Assembly (NCBI RefSeq): GCF_000142805.1
Contig: NC_013083.1
Location: 372,001 to 436,000, forward strand
Direction: 5' to 3'
Source: Lachancea thermotolerans CBS 6340
Taxonomy: Eukaryota; Ascomycota; Saccharomycetes; Saccharomycetales; Saccharomycetaceae
DNA: 64,000 nt
The notes below the pieces were generated by a model that saw only the letters and a program-made list of their open reading frames with translations, had not been told where the DNA came from and ran no database searches. Both the position numbers and the translations under genes were made by a program. This document shows, one piece after another, positions 37,220 through 49,412 of this stretch. How positions within the stretch are numbered: the first letter of the stretch is position 1; every line of letters starts with the position of its first letter.

Positions 37220-37562
37220 GTCGCTTGCTTTAAAGCCCGGAATGTGCAATATAATACTTGTCACTTAACTTTCAAGCTGAGTTACTAGAACTTGAACCTT
37301 ACAAACAGCAGATGAAAGACAACTGCCCAGTCGCAAAGTCTGGAGCAAACACTGTACTTAAACTTAAACGGACCTACGCGGCGGAGCTTTGCTTAGAAAC
37401 CACTGACGACCCTAAGTTACCGAAGTCACTACTTTCAAACCTTCATACTGGCACGTGATCGGGCATCGCTGCTAGATGAAGTCAAAATTTTCGACAATGT
37501 ACAAGATTTCGCTAGTGTAGTGAGAGTTGGAGCATTGAACCCAGGATACATCCGCCGCCAAT
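37220..37562. other. Intergenic upstream of MRPL28
   Basis: This 343-base spacer contains a CACGTG near 37453 and a short plus-strand frame without resemblance to a known protein. In S. cerevisiae the a-factor gene MFA1 lies in this neighbourhood; I found no short frame ending in a CAAX box here. Confidence 0.45.
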
Positions 37563-38006
37563 ATGTCTTCTCCGTGGTCGAATAACTCTAGAAAACTCAG
37601 CCAGCCCGTCTTGCAGTTTGTGCGTGGAAAGAGAACCAAGGCCAAGGGAGCTCTGTCACCCGCTGTGCAGAGAGTGATCACGCAACTGAGCGTGATGTCT
37701 GCGGGCCGCAAGCAGCCCAAGATGTTGAAGCTTTCGCGCGAGGATCTTATCAAGCACCAAACCATTCAGAACTGCTGGTCTATGTACCAGAGAGAATTGC
37801 GCGAAAAACGCAATGAGCAGCTGAGGCTGCAGTACAAAAGCACGGAAAAAGCCATGACTCTGCTGGAGCAGCTCGACCCAGAATTATTCGAAGCCGCGAA
37901 CGCGAGCGAGGCTGGAAAGCGGTTTCCCTTAGAACTGAAGGTCCCCACCGAGTTTCCTCCCGACCAGGTATGGTACTACAACTACAAGCCCAAGGAAGAG
38001 CAGTAA
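37563..38006 (+). CDS. MRPL28: Mitochondrial large-subunit ribosomal protein Mrpl28 (mL40)
   Basis: Component of the mitochondrial 54S ribosomal subunit. It has 147 residues, the same length as the S. cerevisiae protein. The first 40 residues are basic and hydroxylated without acidic residues ([18 protein letters not shown]), as expected of a mitochondrial presequence. The rest is helical and charged, with the mL40-like [18 protein letters not shown] segment and a C-terminal [12 protein letters not shown]. Synteny: YDR462W. Confidence 0.88.
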   Translation: MSSPWSNNSRKLSQPVLQFVRGKRTKAKGALSPAVQRVITQLSVMSAGRKQPKMLKLSREDLIKHQTIQNCWSMYQRELREKRNEQLRLQYKSTEKAMTLLEQLDPELFEAANASEAGKRFPLELKVPTEFPPDQVWYYNYKPKEEQ

Positions 38007-38388
38007 GGCGCGCGCCTCCCCAAGTAACGAGTATCACGGAAAAAACGCCCTGTAAATAAACCCGGAAGTCCGACACACCGTGGTGGGTCCCCGACTATCC
38101 ACCCGTCACCACCTAGTTCATAAATTTTATCGCATCCCTCGCCATTGTGTATAATAAGAGGAAAACGTCGTAGCGGCCGAGTGCGCTCGTTGGCTGCCCG
38201 CACAGGGCAGTCGCACTGCTGCTCCCAATAGTACAGACGCCTCGAATCCTAGCCGGGAGCGGGCTTCTCGACCGGAGAAGAGCACGTATCGAGCGACTAC
38301 TACACAGATAACTATCCGAAGAATTTGACACTTTACAGACAATCAAGAGCACCCTCTTCTCGCGCGCTCATAGGTTCATTGTTGCAGG
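38007..38388. other. Intergenic MRPL28-YMD8
   Basis: This 382-base stretch is GC-rich near MRPL28 (GGCGCGCGCC at about 38007-38016). I see the YMD8 promoter region but no gene, tRNA or clear regulatory site. Confidence 0.45.
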
Positions 38389-39501
38389 ATGGCCCGCACG
38401 ATCCTGGGATATATTGCTGGATGGTACGTCTGTTCCATTGCACTATCTTTATACAACAAATGGATGTTCGATCCTGAGCGCGGTCTGAGCGTACCGTATC
38501 CCATCTTGGTAACAATGATGCAACAATGGATTTTGTGGGGCATCTCGTGGGTATACCTGAAGTCCAAGGGCATAGAACAGGTGGTTGAGCAATCGCGGCA
38601 GCAGCGGTGGAAGTTCTACCTGAAGTTCATTATCCCCGCGGCACTAGCCACGGCGGGAGACATCGGGCTTGCAAACGTGTCCTTCAAGTTTATCACACTG
38701 ACGATCTACACCATCGTGAAGTCATCAAGCATTGCATTTGTGCTATTGTTCGGGTGCTTGTTTAGAACCGAGATGTTTCACTGGCGATTGGCGTGCATTG
38801 TCGCGGTCATGTTCGCAGGCGTGGCCATGATGGTATACAGGCCTAGAAGCGATGGCGGCGGACCCGCGGACGAGCACATAGTCCTGGGTGTGATGCTAGT
38901 GCTGGGCAGCAGCATGCTCTCGGGGCTCCGGTGGGTATACACGCAGCTAGTCCTGCGGAAAGTTGATGCTAACGTGGACCCAAGCGTGGGCGAAAAGAAA
39001 AAGAAGAGTCCCGTTGAGACGATCCACCAATTGACGCCAGTCATGGGCCTCGCGCTGCTAGTGACCACGCTGGCCGTGGAGAAGCCTTTCCCCGCTGTCT
39101 TTCACTCGCCTCTCCTCCAGATTGAAGACCACACGTCGGCCCTTTCGCTTGTGCGGGGATTTTTCCTGCTGCTAACGCCTGGAGTTTTGGTATTTCTCTT
39201 GGTGGTGTGCGAATTTGGTATCCTACAGCACGCGCAAGTTCTCACTCTGTCCGTGGCCGGCGTATGCAAGGAGGTGATCACTATTCTTGCCAGCATGCTT
39301 GTGTTGAGGGAGACCCTCAGCGGGTTCCAGAACTGGCTGGGGATGGGCGTCATATTGCTTGACGTATGCTACTACAATTTCTACCGGTTCAGCCAGAAAA
39401 AGGGTGCTTCACAAGAGTCCAGTGACGACGCGTCCGAAGTTCTTCTTCAAGAATTTGAACTAGAATCAAACAAGCAGATCCCGGAGCTGCAGAAAGTCTA
39501 A
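38389..39501 (+). CDS. YMD8: Nucleotide-sugar-transporter-like membrane protein Ymd8
   Basis: Putative Golgi nucleotide-sugar or triose-phosphate-type transporter of the drug/metabolite superfamily; substrate unknown. It has 370 residues (S. cerevisiae 442), with about ten membrane segments beginning at residue 4. Family features include the N-terminal YNKWMF motif (SLYNKWMFDPERG), which matches SLC35C/E-type transporters, FKFITLTIYTIVKSSSIAFV and SGLRWVYTQLVL. The C-terminal tail is short, acidic and cytosolic. Synteny: YML038C, in tandem after the YML037C-like gene; MRPL28 lies between, from the chromosome IV copy. Confidence 0.9.
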   Translation: MARTILGYIAGWYVCSIALSLYNKWMFDPERGLSVPYPILVTMMQQWILWGISWVYLKSKGIEQVVEQSRQQRWKFYLKFIIPAALATAGDIGLANVSFKFITLTIYTIVKSSSIAFVLLFGCLFRTEMFHWRLACIVAVMFAGVAMMVYRPRSDGGGPADEHIVLGVMLVLGSSMLSGLRWVYTQLVLRKVDANVDPSVGEKKKKSPVETIHQLTPVMGLALLVTTLAVEKPFPAVFHSPLLQIEDHTSALSLVRGFFLLLTPGVLVFLLVVCEFGILQHAQVLTLSVAGVCKEVITILASMLVLRETLSGFQNWLGMGVILLDVCYYNFYRFSQKKGASQESSDDASEVLLQEFELESNKQIPELQKV

Positions 39502-40303
39502 GCATAGTTTCCGCGAGCACTTTCCTGAAGGGGCACCCCAGTGATACTGAGAGCGCTCTCTGCTCTGGCGAAGAGCCTCTATTTCCGGCACTTGGCGCCG
39601 TAGGGCGGTCATTATACGCCGGCTTTGCATTCCCAACCCGATGACAGCCGTCGTCTCTCCTCTCGCAGATTGCCTCGCCAGCTAAAAAACGTGCTCCGCG
39701 AACACAATATCATAAGGTGGGGTCCTGCTGAGACTCATGGCAAACAGAAGGCAACTGGCGCATTGTGTCATGAGTCAAAGAGCCTCTGCGGCGCGCAACG
39801 GGTAAAGCGCAAAACACGCAGAGCTCATACGTTGGCCTTACTGCACACCGAGCTTCTGGTCCGCAGTTACGGGCTGAGGAAGCTTTGGACAGGAGTTTAT
39901 CCGCCGCAACGACCGCTTCGCCAAACGCAGCGAAACCTCTCTTACAAGACACAGTCGTCCCCAAATTGAATGAAAAGCTTTAGCAGAGTCATTAGAGCCT
40001 ACGGCTGCGCTCCAGCAGAGAACCTGGCTGTGATCCGAGCCTGAAGAGACAAATCACAGGCCCTCGCGGACTTCTTTCTTGCACGTGAGGCCCGATGCTC
40101 GTGTGCCGATGAACGAAATATCTCTCGCATAGAAAGACAAATTTAGGTCTTTGTCTCTGTACATCGTAACTAGTGCCGAGTAAGCTAAGTAAGGTTGGGT
40201 TTTTAGAAAATTTTAGCTCTCCCCACCTAGATAAGAGGACGAAAGCTAGGTCTCCAGTAATTATAACATCAAAAGAGCACGAGAAAGAGCGAAAGCTGTC
40301 AAG
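39502..40303. other. Intergenic YMD8-STP1, site of sister-segment switch
   Basis: About 800 bases without a supported gene. It contains the STP1 promoter, with a CACGTG near 40083 and a GATAAG near 40231, the latter fitting GATA-factor control of amino-acid genes. Left of it the second S. cerevisiae copy of each locus lies on chromosome XIII, right of it on chromosome VIII. Confidence 0.5.
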
Positions 40304-41920
40304 ATGCCTTACGTTTCGCTTTTAAAACCTAGCCAAAACAAGATCCTGGTGTCGATCGCGGAGAAAGTCAAGGAGTTCTTCCGAAATTTGGCGGATTTTG
40401 TGGTTGCTGGTGACGGTAACTCCAAGGATGCGAAGAAGGACGTAGAGGAGGGAATTAACGAGGCCGAGGAGGTTAAGAACAGCCCCGAGAAGTCCAGATC
40501 TCTCTTTCCGGCGCAGAATAATGTGGACAAGAGCCTCGAGCTGGCACCGACGATTGTGCCTTGCGCGTTGGACCTCTCAACTTTGCAAAGCCCTATTTCC
40601 ATGACCAAGACCCCCGAAGGGCACCTGGACTGGCAGCTAATGGCCCCTTCGATGACGGGCGACGCAGCCGGACCCAATGGTCCTCCGAGCTTCGCTCCCA
40701 CGCTGAATTCCCCGGAGAGCATTGAATGTAAGACCGAGGACGACGAACACGGGTGCTCGGACAAGGACCAGAAAAGGTTTGTGTGCCACTACTGCAATGC
40801 CAAGTTTTACATAAGAGGGTACCTGACTAGACACATCAAGAAACACGCGGTCGAGAAGGCTTACTACTGCCCATACTTCAACGCGGACGCCCCCAAAGAC
40901 CAGCGCTGCCACACGACGGGCGGGTTCTCCAGAAGAGACACCTACAAGACACACCTGAGGTCTAGGCACTTTATTTGCCCCAAGGGCGTGAGAAGCCAAG
41001 AAAAAGCAAAGTCTTCGGGCCGCTGTGCCCACTGCAATGAGCAGTTTGACAAAACTGACGACTGGATCAAGAGCCACGTCGAGGCAGGCGAATGCAAGGG
41101 CCTTCCTGACGGCTTCAAGGTGGCAGTTAAGAGCAGCAGAAAGACGGGCAAGTTGAAGATGATCAAAACCTCAAACGGTCACTCGAGGTTCATTTCCACC
41201 CAACAGTGCGTCATTGAGCCCAGCGTCATGCACAACAAAGAGGCGCTTGAGGCTACTGCCATCGTGATTGACCAGTCTAAGAATAATGGAAACCCCCTTG
41301 AGTCTACCGTGCTCACCACCAATGATAACAAAATTATGCTAAACTCGGAGCATTTTCAAGGCGCTTCTAAGACAAAGAAAAACAACAAGGTTTCACCAAA
41401 GAAGCCCGAAGTGGCGAGCCTGGACGGACCACAGGACAGTTTTTTCAATTATCCCAACAGCCAGGCCTCCCTGGGAACTGCACAGCCTCACCTACAAAGC
41501 TATCCCTTCAGCCAGGTCACGCCTGTCAAAGAGACTTCTTTGGATGAAGGCTGCTTGTCGATGGACCCATCGCCGACCGAGGACGCAGGCCTTGAGGCGG
41601 TTAATTCTTCATCGTCCGCTTCCTCACGTGTGTCTTTCCACGACCATAACGTCAAGGACAACCAAGCCAGCTCTATGCCTTACCCTAATGCCCACGACGA
41701 TTTTTTCCAGTTTCCACTGGATATTGACCAGTGCCCCATGAACCCCATGTACTACGAGCGCCCTGTGCAGTCGCATAACGAAGGGCTTGCAAGTGAAGGC
41801 TCTCAAATTAACGAAACACTCAATAAACAGATGGATGCAGTTGTGCTCAGTGAAAGACATTTTAGAGAGAACCAGCAGTACTTGAACTTTTACAACTACA
41901 CTTTTGATTCCCACCTTTGA
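40304..41920 (+). CDS. STP1: SPS-pathway zinc-finger transcription factor Stp1/Stp2
   Basis: Latent activator of amino-acid permease genes. It is kept outside the nucleus until the Ssy1-Ptr3-Ssy5 sensor triggers removal of its N-terminus. It has 538 residues. An N-terminal amphipathic region (LVSIAEKVKEFFRNLADFVV, about 17-36) fits regulatory region I, and VPCALDLSTLQSP (about 85) fits the Ssy5-processing region II. Three C2H2-type fingers span about 159-270: CHYCNAKF with HIKKH, CPYFNADAPKDQRC with HLRSRH, and CAHCNEQF with a final HVEAGEC. The acidic, Asn/Ser-rich C-terminus is a likely activation domain. One gene here stands for STP1 (YDR463W) and STP2 (YHR006W). Confidence 0.92.
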   Translation: MPYVSLLKPSQNKILVSIAEKVKEFFRNLADFVVAGDGNSKDAKKDVEEGINEAEEVKNSPEKSRSLFPAQNNVDKSLELAPTIVPCALDLSTLQSPISMTKTPEGHLDWQLMAPSMTGDAAGPNGPPSFAPTLNSPESIECKTEDDEHGCSDKDQKRFVCHYCNAKFYIRGYLTRHIKKHAVEKAYYCPYFNADAPKDQRCHTTGGFSRRDTYKTHLRSRHFICPKGVRSQEKAKSSGRCAHCNEQFDKTDDWIKSHVEAGECKGLPDGFKVAVKSSRKTGKLKMIKTSNGHSRFISTQQCVIEPSVMHNKEALEATAIVIDQSKNNGNPLESTVLTTNDNKIMLNSEHFQGASKTKKNNKVSPKKPEVASLDGPQDSFFNYPNSQASLGTAQPHLQSYPFSQVTPVKETSLDEGCLSMDPSPTEDAGLEAVNSSSSASSRVSFHDHNVKDNQASSMPYPNAHDDFFQFPLDIDQCPMNPMYYERPVQSHNEGLASEGSQINETLNKQMDAVVLSERHFRENQQYLNFYNYTFDSHL

Positions 41921-42404
41921 TGAACGAGTGCACTGACGTGCCAATGCAAAAAGCCGGCCCGTTGGCTCAGCCATGCTGCAACTAGCAGCTCAACGCTGTT
42001 ACGGGAATTCATTTCGTTACGATTTTGTCGTTATTCTATTGGTTTTAAGATAATTATTTACAGGGTGTAATTAGGGTTAGAGTTTTATTTAAGAGCTTTC
42101 AGGGGTGTCGCAAACAACAAACAAGACATCTTGTTGGATCGAAACGGTTGTTCGAACCAGTACAATCAACCACCATGATTCCTTCAAGTCTTGCATATTC
42201 GCTGCATGTCAGGCGCGTTCGTAGCAAATTATCTGTAATCGTTTTTGGTAGAGATGAGTACTTTGCTCATCTACAGATAGGTAGGTAATACACGTAAAAG
42301 AACTGAACAAGGGCAAGCAGGAGTGCTTGACAGATTCCGGGCAAGCTGACTGGTGTGCGAAAACATCTTGGGATATTAGATTTTAAGGACTGCATGGTAA
42401 ACAA
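41921..42404. other. Intergenic STP1-SPP41
   Basis: A 484-base spacer. TTAGGGTTA at 42071-42079 matches the Tbf1 motif (reverse AACCCTAA), about 330 bases upstream of SPP41. No gene was seen. Confidence 0.45.
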
Positions 42405-45400
42405 ATGTCAGAGGACCAGGAAGAACTGAATTTGAACGAGCTCGTGGGTAACCTACTCGCAGCACACAACGAAGAGGCTGAGGCTCCGCAGCTGGAACAA
42501 GGCTCACTTGATGAGTTAGACGAAATCCCCGAACTCCCGGAACAGACCGGAAGTCAAGATGCAGAACTCGGAGACGATGATTTGGCCGCTGTGGTGGCCC
42601 AAGCTATTGGGGGCATGGAGGAGCCTGAAAGTCAGAGATCGGCTGAAGCTACGACGGAATTACACGGTGACCAAATACAGGAACTGTCTGAAGAAAAAGA
42701 CCAGCCACAAAGCAAAGAAGAAGAATGGGCCCAAATTCTTCAACAGGGTCTTTTGCAAGAAAGCCAACAACAGCATCCTGATCAGTTGGAGGAATCCTTA
42801 AACACCGGCGATGGAGCTAATGAGAACTTGGACCATGAAGATGAAGCCCTGCGAAGGGCTATTCTTGATTCCTTGCAAGCGCTCAGTGTAGGCGAAAATC
42901 AAGGCGTACCGACAAAATCGCATGATGAGCCGAAAGTTAAGCACAAGAGCAAGAGCAAGGATACTCACAAGGACAAGTCGAAGGAGAAGAAGAGCAAGAA
43001 GAAAGACGCTAAAAAGCCCACAAAAAAGAAGTCTTCGAAGAAAAAGAAGGACTCGCTGAAGAAGAACAAAGAGGCTCCTAAAAGTTCTTCTTTGACGAGG
43101 CAAGGCGGCGATGATGACATCCTGAACTTCGAAGATGTAATCAAAGGCTTTATGGAGCAAGGCGCAGTCGAACCTGCTGACCAAGAAACTACCAACGCTA
43201 GTGGGCGTCGTACGGCGGGGACGGGAGACGCAACTGACGCAGAAACACAAGCCTTTGTCGAGGCCACGCTGCGAGCTTTTGAAAGCGAGCTGCTTTCTGG
43301 CACAACCTCAGCACCTAGTACCAAAACAAAAAGCACACAGAAAAAACCACTGTTAGCCGAAGATCGATCTGTTGTAGCAAGCACTCATGGTCACAAGACT
43401 ACGAGAATACCGTCTCATAATTCGTCGGCCTCCAGTTCTAAGAAAAAGAGCTCAGAGTCATCCAAAAAGAAGAAGTCTTCGAAGGGAGATAGTCGGCGAA
43501 AAGAGGGTTATAACGAAGATGACTTCTCCAGAGCTTTGGCTGAAATGGTCAATCAGGTTGTCAATACTTCAATTTCTGATGTACAACCAAGAGTTTTGAC
43601 ACAACCTGAAGGACCACTGGTGCCGCAAGGCGCTTTACCTCACACGGCTGTTGAGCCGGCCTCTGATCAGCAGAATACTGAAAGGACTGAGGCAGCCGAC
43701 GCGATGGGTGGAGCAGGAGATATATCAATGCTCAATAACTCCCAGTTACTTCAGGAGCATGAAAGTTTTGGAGCAGACTCTACTTCGAATACGTTCCCGC
43801 CCTCTGGAGCTTCTGCCGGAACACAAGTCGGAAATGAGGTCCTGGACACAGCCTTACCAGAAGGCGGTTCAATCAGCAGAAACCCTGACGTTGACTTGGT
43901 GAGTTTAACAGAGGGTTTGGATCTCAATCAAATAATGCAAAACGCTATGGCTTTAGCTTTCCAGGGGCAGTCAGGGGAGCAGATGAACCAGTCTGCTGTT
44001 GACGACTTCAATCGCCAACTTGGTGGCATTAATTTGTCGCAGCTGTTGGATAGCTCGATTGGGTCCACCAAAGCGAAGAAAAAGGCAGCAAAAGCTTCCA
44101 AGAAGAAAGATGCGACAGAGAAATCGAGTTCAAAACTTCAGTCGCCTAAGAAGCATAGTAGCAAGAGCAAGAAGCATGGGGTTTCGAATCAAGAGTTAGC
44201 CGCAGCTTTAGAAGCAGGATCTTTTAGCATTCCGGGGTTCACTCAAGGTTTACCAAAAACCCTCTTAACAGCGAAGCCCGAGAAGCTTGCTAGCTCTAAA
44301 AAATCCACATCCGCCCCTCAGGTTTCTGAGAGGCAATGGAGGAAGAAGTTCAAAGCGGCAGCAACAGAAGCTGCGGCGAAAGCCAGGCGGCAAAGAATGG
44401 ACAGAAACAAGGCGCAGCGCAGCAAAATGAAGGAAGAACGTCGAATAGCGCGTCAGGACAAACAGCTCAAGAAGAAAGAGAGACAAGAGAAAGAAGAGGC
44501 GGAGAGAAAAGAACTGGAAATAATTGTTGCAAAAGGACCACCATATCCTCCCGATTTGCGCCTGACGAAAAGAGGTAGACCAAAGAAACCCTTCCGTAGA
44601 TACACTGCAGAAGAGATGAAAAAACGGGCGTCTATGCCATCCTTAATTGACACTGAATCTTCAAAGAGGGTAAAGAAGGACAGGAAGAAAAAGGAGAGGA
44701 AGCCTAAGAAAATTCCTCTTTCTGCCCTCAGGAAGATACCTCTATTCAATTTTATCAAAAAGCAAATGCCATTGGGCTTGCAAAGTAGGCTCAACGATAT
44801 TGATGGCACTTTGGCTCGGATACCATTAGGCGGAAGCCGTGAGCTACCTAGTAGGGAAAACACACATCCCCTTCTGTCGAGCGCCCTTCAAAACCACTTG
44901 TTCAACAGTCTTCAGAACGCAGTTTTTGATGATAAAACCGCCGAGAGGGAACATGAGATCGAAACAGTAGAAACTCAAAAAACCATTATTCATCGCGAGA
45001 AGTGTTCATTCCATCCTCCATGGGCTATTCCTGAGCATCCTCCATTTGTTTTACCCACAGCCAGAAGAAAAAAGAGAGGAGAGGACGTTGATGGGAGTCT
45101 GAGAAAGTCCTCGAAAGACCGCAAACATAGATCTAAGAGTAAAGGCGCCAATTTTGTTTCTGGTAGTAAAATCATTCCAGCTTCTCTTTTCCCAATAATT
45201 AATACACTCAAGGCAGCCGCAATGGCAAGGGCAGCAGCTGGAGCAACACCTGAAGAAGCTAGTAGGCATCTAGGAAACATGTTGCGAACAGCCAGAATGA
45301 CAATAGCCCAAACTCTTGCCAACGCACGGGGACAAGGTAACAGAAACTATGGCTCTCTCAAAAACTTCGATGACATCAAGCAGATGCAAGAGAAAGACCA

Positions 45401-47042
45401 GGCGTTGAAAAAGATTCCGATCTTCAGTTTGAGCAGCATCAAGGCCATCAAAGACGATAGTAAAAAAGACAGTTCACAGACTGCGGAACCTTCTACTATT
45501 CCGCAAAACGACGACAGCAAGGCTGTACCTGCTGTCAACGAAGTTTCTTCGAATACTGGTGAAATGCAGCCAGAAACCACTTCATCGCCGCCCAAGCAGG
45601 TAAGTAGCGAGGCGGTGGCAGATGAAAAGGAAGTATCTGAGCATGATCCTACAGCGGCGATAGGGAGCCGTTTGACTTCACCTAGTGATAAAGAGGATCA
45701 GGTGTCACCGCCTCCTAAAATTGGACTTCGGCAAAATGATGAGGATCATGAGGCAGTAAAAAGCCAAAGCAGCGTCGACTCTGATGAAAAATACTTAGTT
45801 GGAAAGAACCAAGCTGAGGAAATATCTCAGAATGCAGAGCCCAAGAAAGCTGAATCAGAGGGTCAAGGGTCCGCGCCTAAGGAAGTTTCAAGTGACCTGA
45901 CCAAACCACAGACAGGAATTACACTTATCAAGACAGAAACAGGCGTTAGGTTGCCACCAGAAGAAGATGGCCCAAGGGCGAATTCGAAAGAGGGACTAAG
46001 CCAGCCGGACGACGAGCTTCCTGCTGAAATTAAGAGCGAGCTCACACGCGCAATAAACGACTTGATTATCCCGTACCCAAAGGTGAAAAAGAGGTATACA
46101 AAAACACCTCCAGTGTTGAATCTAGAGGGTTTGGTTCCCCCTGGTTCAATACCCCTCTTCAAATCTGAAAACTCTGACATTCGAACTATTGGAGGTCAAC
46201 GGGAAACAACAAATACTGCAAATATTGACACTACAACAAAAAGAGCCAATCCAGCTAAACAGCCCTCCGTGGTCGAAACAAAATACGAATTCAGCCTCCC
46301 AACCAAAAACATAAGAGGGGAGCCTCTAAGAGCTATCTCCATCTTAAGAAGAGCGAAGGATTATCTGACTGGCGAAGAGCTCACGAAACTCAAGAAGTGT
46401 ATCACCAACGAACGCAAGAGAAAATGGCGAGAAGCAAACGCAAAAAAGAACAAAAACCACGACCTAAGGGCGCGATTGAAAAAAAGAGCGAACGCGCTTT
46501 TCGGCGAGCAGGACTCTACGGCCAAATCCGAATGGTGTGAAACTGAGTATACCAAAAGAGCTGTGAAAGTCGAGAATGAGTCTGGGGAAGCGCTCGCGCA
46601 AGGTTCTTCCGAACCAACTACGAGTGTTTCCGACGCCGAGGTCCTTAATATGATTGCATCAACCTTTAACAAGGAGAGCGTATCCCGATCAATCGAGAAA
46701 GACATTAATGACGAGGCGAATTTAATCTTGGCTGACAAGAAACCCACTAAAAAAAGGACTACCGCTCCCACGAGGAAGCCTATTAAAATAGACGCGGAAA
46801 CTACTGTACCTGCAAGCGATGCATTACACGAGGGAAACAATTTTAGGGAGAACAACACCAAAATCGCAGGCGAGCCTAATGCAGGCGAGCCTATTGATCC
46901 AATATTCATGCAAATGGGAAAGAGAGGCCGCGAAGAAGGCCACGAGAATGACACAAATGGAGCCAAGCGCGCGAAGACTAAGGGCTGCCTCGGTGCTAAC
47001 ATACTGAGAAGGCCTGCATATATTAATCTTGAAAACAAGTAA
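42405..47042 (+). CDS. SPP41: Spp41-like nuclear regulator of spliceosomal genes
   Basis: A 1545-residue highly charged protein (S. cerevisiae Spp41 about 1435), assigned by synteny (YDR464W between STP1 and RMT2) and composition. S. cerevisiae Spp41 was found as a negative regulator of the splicing-factor genes PRP3 and PRP4. The N-terminal part is acidic (about 1-150). Several Lys/Ser blocks follow (for example KSKDTHKDKSKEKKSKKKD, about 190), then a Lys/Arg coiled coil (about 640-710), a globular-looking block (PYPPDLRLTKRGRPKKPFRR through RENTHPLLSSALQNHLFNSL, about 710-850) and short conserved islands near the C-terminus (LRAISILRRAKDYLTGEEL). Most of the chain is predicted disordered. 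No catalytic domain is visible. Confidence 0.85.
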   Translation: MSEDQEELNLNELVGNLLAAHNEEAEAPQLEQGSLDELDEIPELPEQTGSQDAELGDDDLAAVVAQAIGGMEEPESQRSAEATTELHGDQIQELSEEKDQPQSKEEEWAQILQQGLLQESQQQHPDQLEESLNTGDGANENLDHEDEALRRAILDSLQALSVGENQGVPTKSHDEPKVKHKSKSKDTHKDKSKEKKSKKKDAKKPTKKKSSKKKKDSLKKNKEAPKSSSLTRQGGDDDILNFEDVIKGFMEQGAVEPADQETTNASGRRTAGTGDATDAETQAFVEATLRAFESELLSGTTSAPSTKTKSTQKKPLLAEDRSVVASTHGHKTTRIPSHNSSASSSKKKSSESSKKKKSSKGDSRRKEGYNEDDFSRALAEMVNQVVNTSISDVQPRVLTQPEGPLVPQGALPHTAVEPASDQQNTERTEAADAMGGAGDISMLNNSQLLQEHESFGADSTSNTFPPSGASAGTQVGNEVLDTALPEGGSISRNPDVDLVSLTEGLDLNQIMQNAMALAFQGQSGEQMNQSAVDDFNRQLGGINLSQLLDSSIGSTKAKKKAAKASKKKDATEKSSSKLQSPKKHSSKSKKHGVSNQELAAALEAGSFSIPGFTQGLPKTLLTAKPEKLASSKKSTSAPQVSERQWRKKFKAAATEAAAKARRQRMDRNKAQRSKMKEERRIARQDKQLKKKERQEKEEAERKELEIIVAKGPPYPPDLRLTKRGRPKKPFRRYTAEEMKKRASMPSLIDTESSKRVKKDRKKKERKPKKIPLSALRKIPLFNFIKKQMPLGLQSRLNDIDGTLARIPLGGSRELPSRENTHPLLSSALQNHLFNSLQNAVFDDKTAEREHEIETVETQKTIIHREKCSFHPPWAIPEHPPFVLPTARRKKRGEDVDGSLRKSSKDRKHRSKSKGANFVSGSKIIPASLFPIINTLKAAAMARAAAGATPEEASRHLGNMLRTARMTIAQTLANARGQGNRNYGSLKNFDDIKQMQEKDQALKKIPIFSLSSIKAIKDDSKKDSSQTAEPSTIPQNDDSKAVPAVNEVSSNTGEMQPETTSSPPKQVSSEAVADEKEVSEHDPTAAIGSRLTSPSDKEDQVSPPPKIGLRQNDEDHEAVKSQSSVDSDEKYLVGKNQAEEISQNAEPKKAESEGQGSAPKEVSSDLTKPQTGITLIKTETGVRLPPEEDGPRANSKEGLSQPDDELPAEIKSELTRAINDLIIPYPKVKKRYTKTPPVLNLEGLVPPGSIPLFKSENSDIRTIGGQRETTNTANIDTTTKRANPAKQPSVVETKYEFSLPTKNIRGEPLRAISILRRAKDYLTGEELTKLKKCITNERKRKWREANAKKNKNHDLRARLKKRANALFGEQDSTAKSEWCETEYTKRAVKVENESGEALAQGSSEPTTSVSDAEVLNMIASTFNKESVSRSIEKDINDEANLILADKKPTKKRTTAPTRKPIKIDAETTVPASDALHEGNNFRENNTKIAGEPNAGEPIDPIFMQMGKRGREEGHENDTNGAKRAKTKGCLGANILRRPAYINLENK

Positions 47043-47175
47043 ATAAAAGAAGGTTTTACGGAGTTTATTGCATAAATACGTCAAGTACAAATTGGAGAAT
47101 GTGAAATTTATCAGAGCCGAGCATGGGGAGAAGAGATGAATGGCTCAATAAATAGGCTATCTCACCCATGAACGC

Positions 47176-49412
<2,237 letters not shown>

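Noticed and set aside
36964-37562. Expected a-factor gene (MFA1), by synteny with TFB3-MFA1-YDR461C-A
   Set aside because: No short frame on either strand ends in a CAAX box such as CVIA in this interval; a by-eye search could miss a diverged precursor, so absence is not proven.
38230-38270. tRNA-like T-loop word (CCTCGAATCC)
   Set aside because: It lacks the GTTC core, and no cloverleaf arms or B-box/A-box pairing could be found around it.
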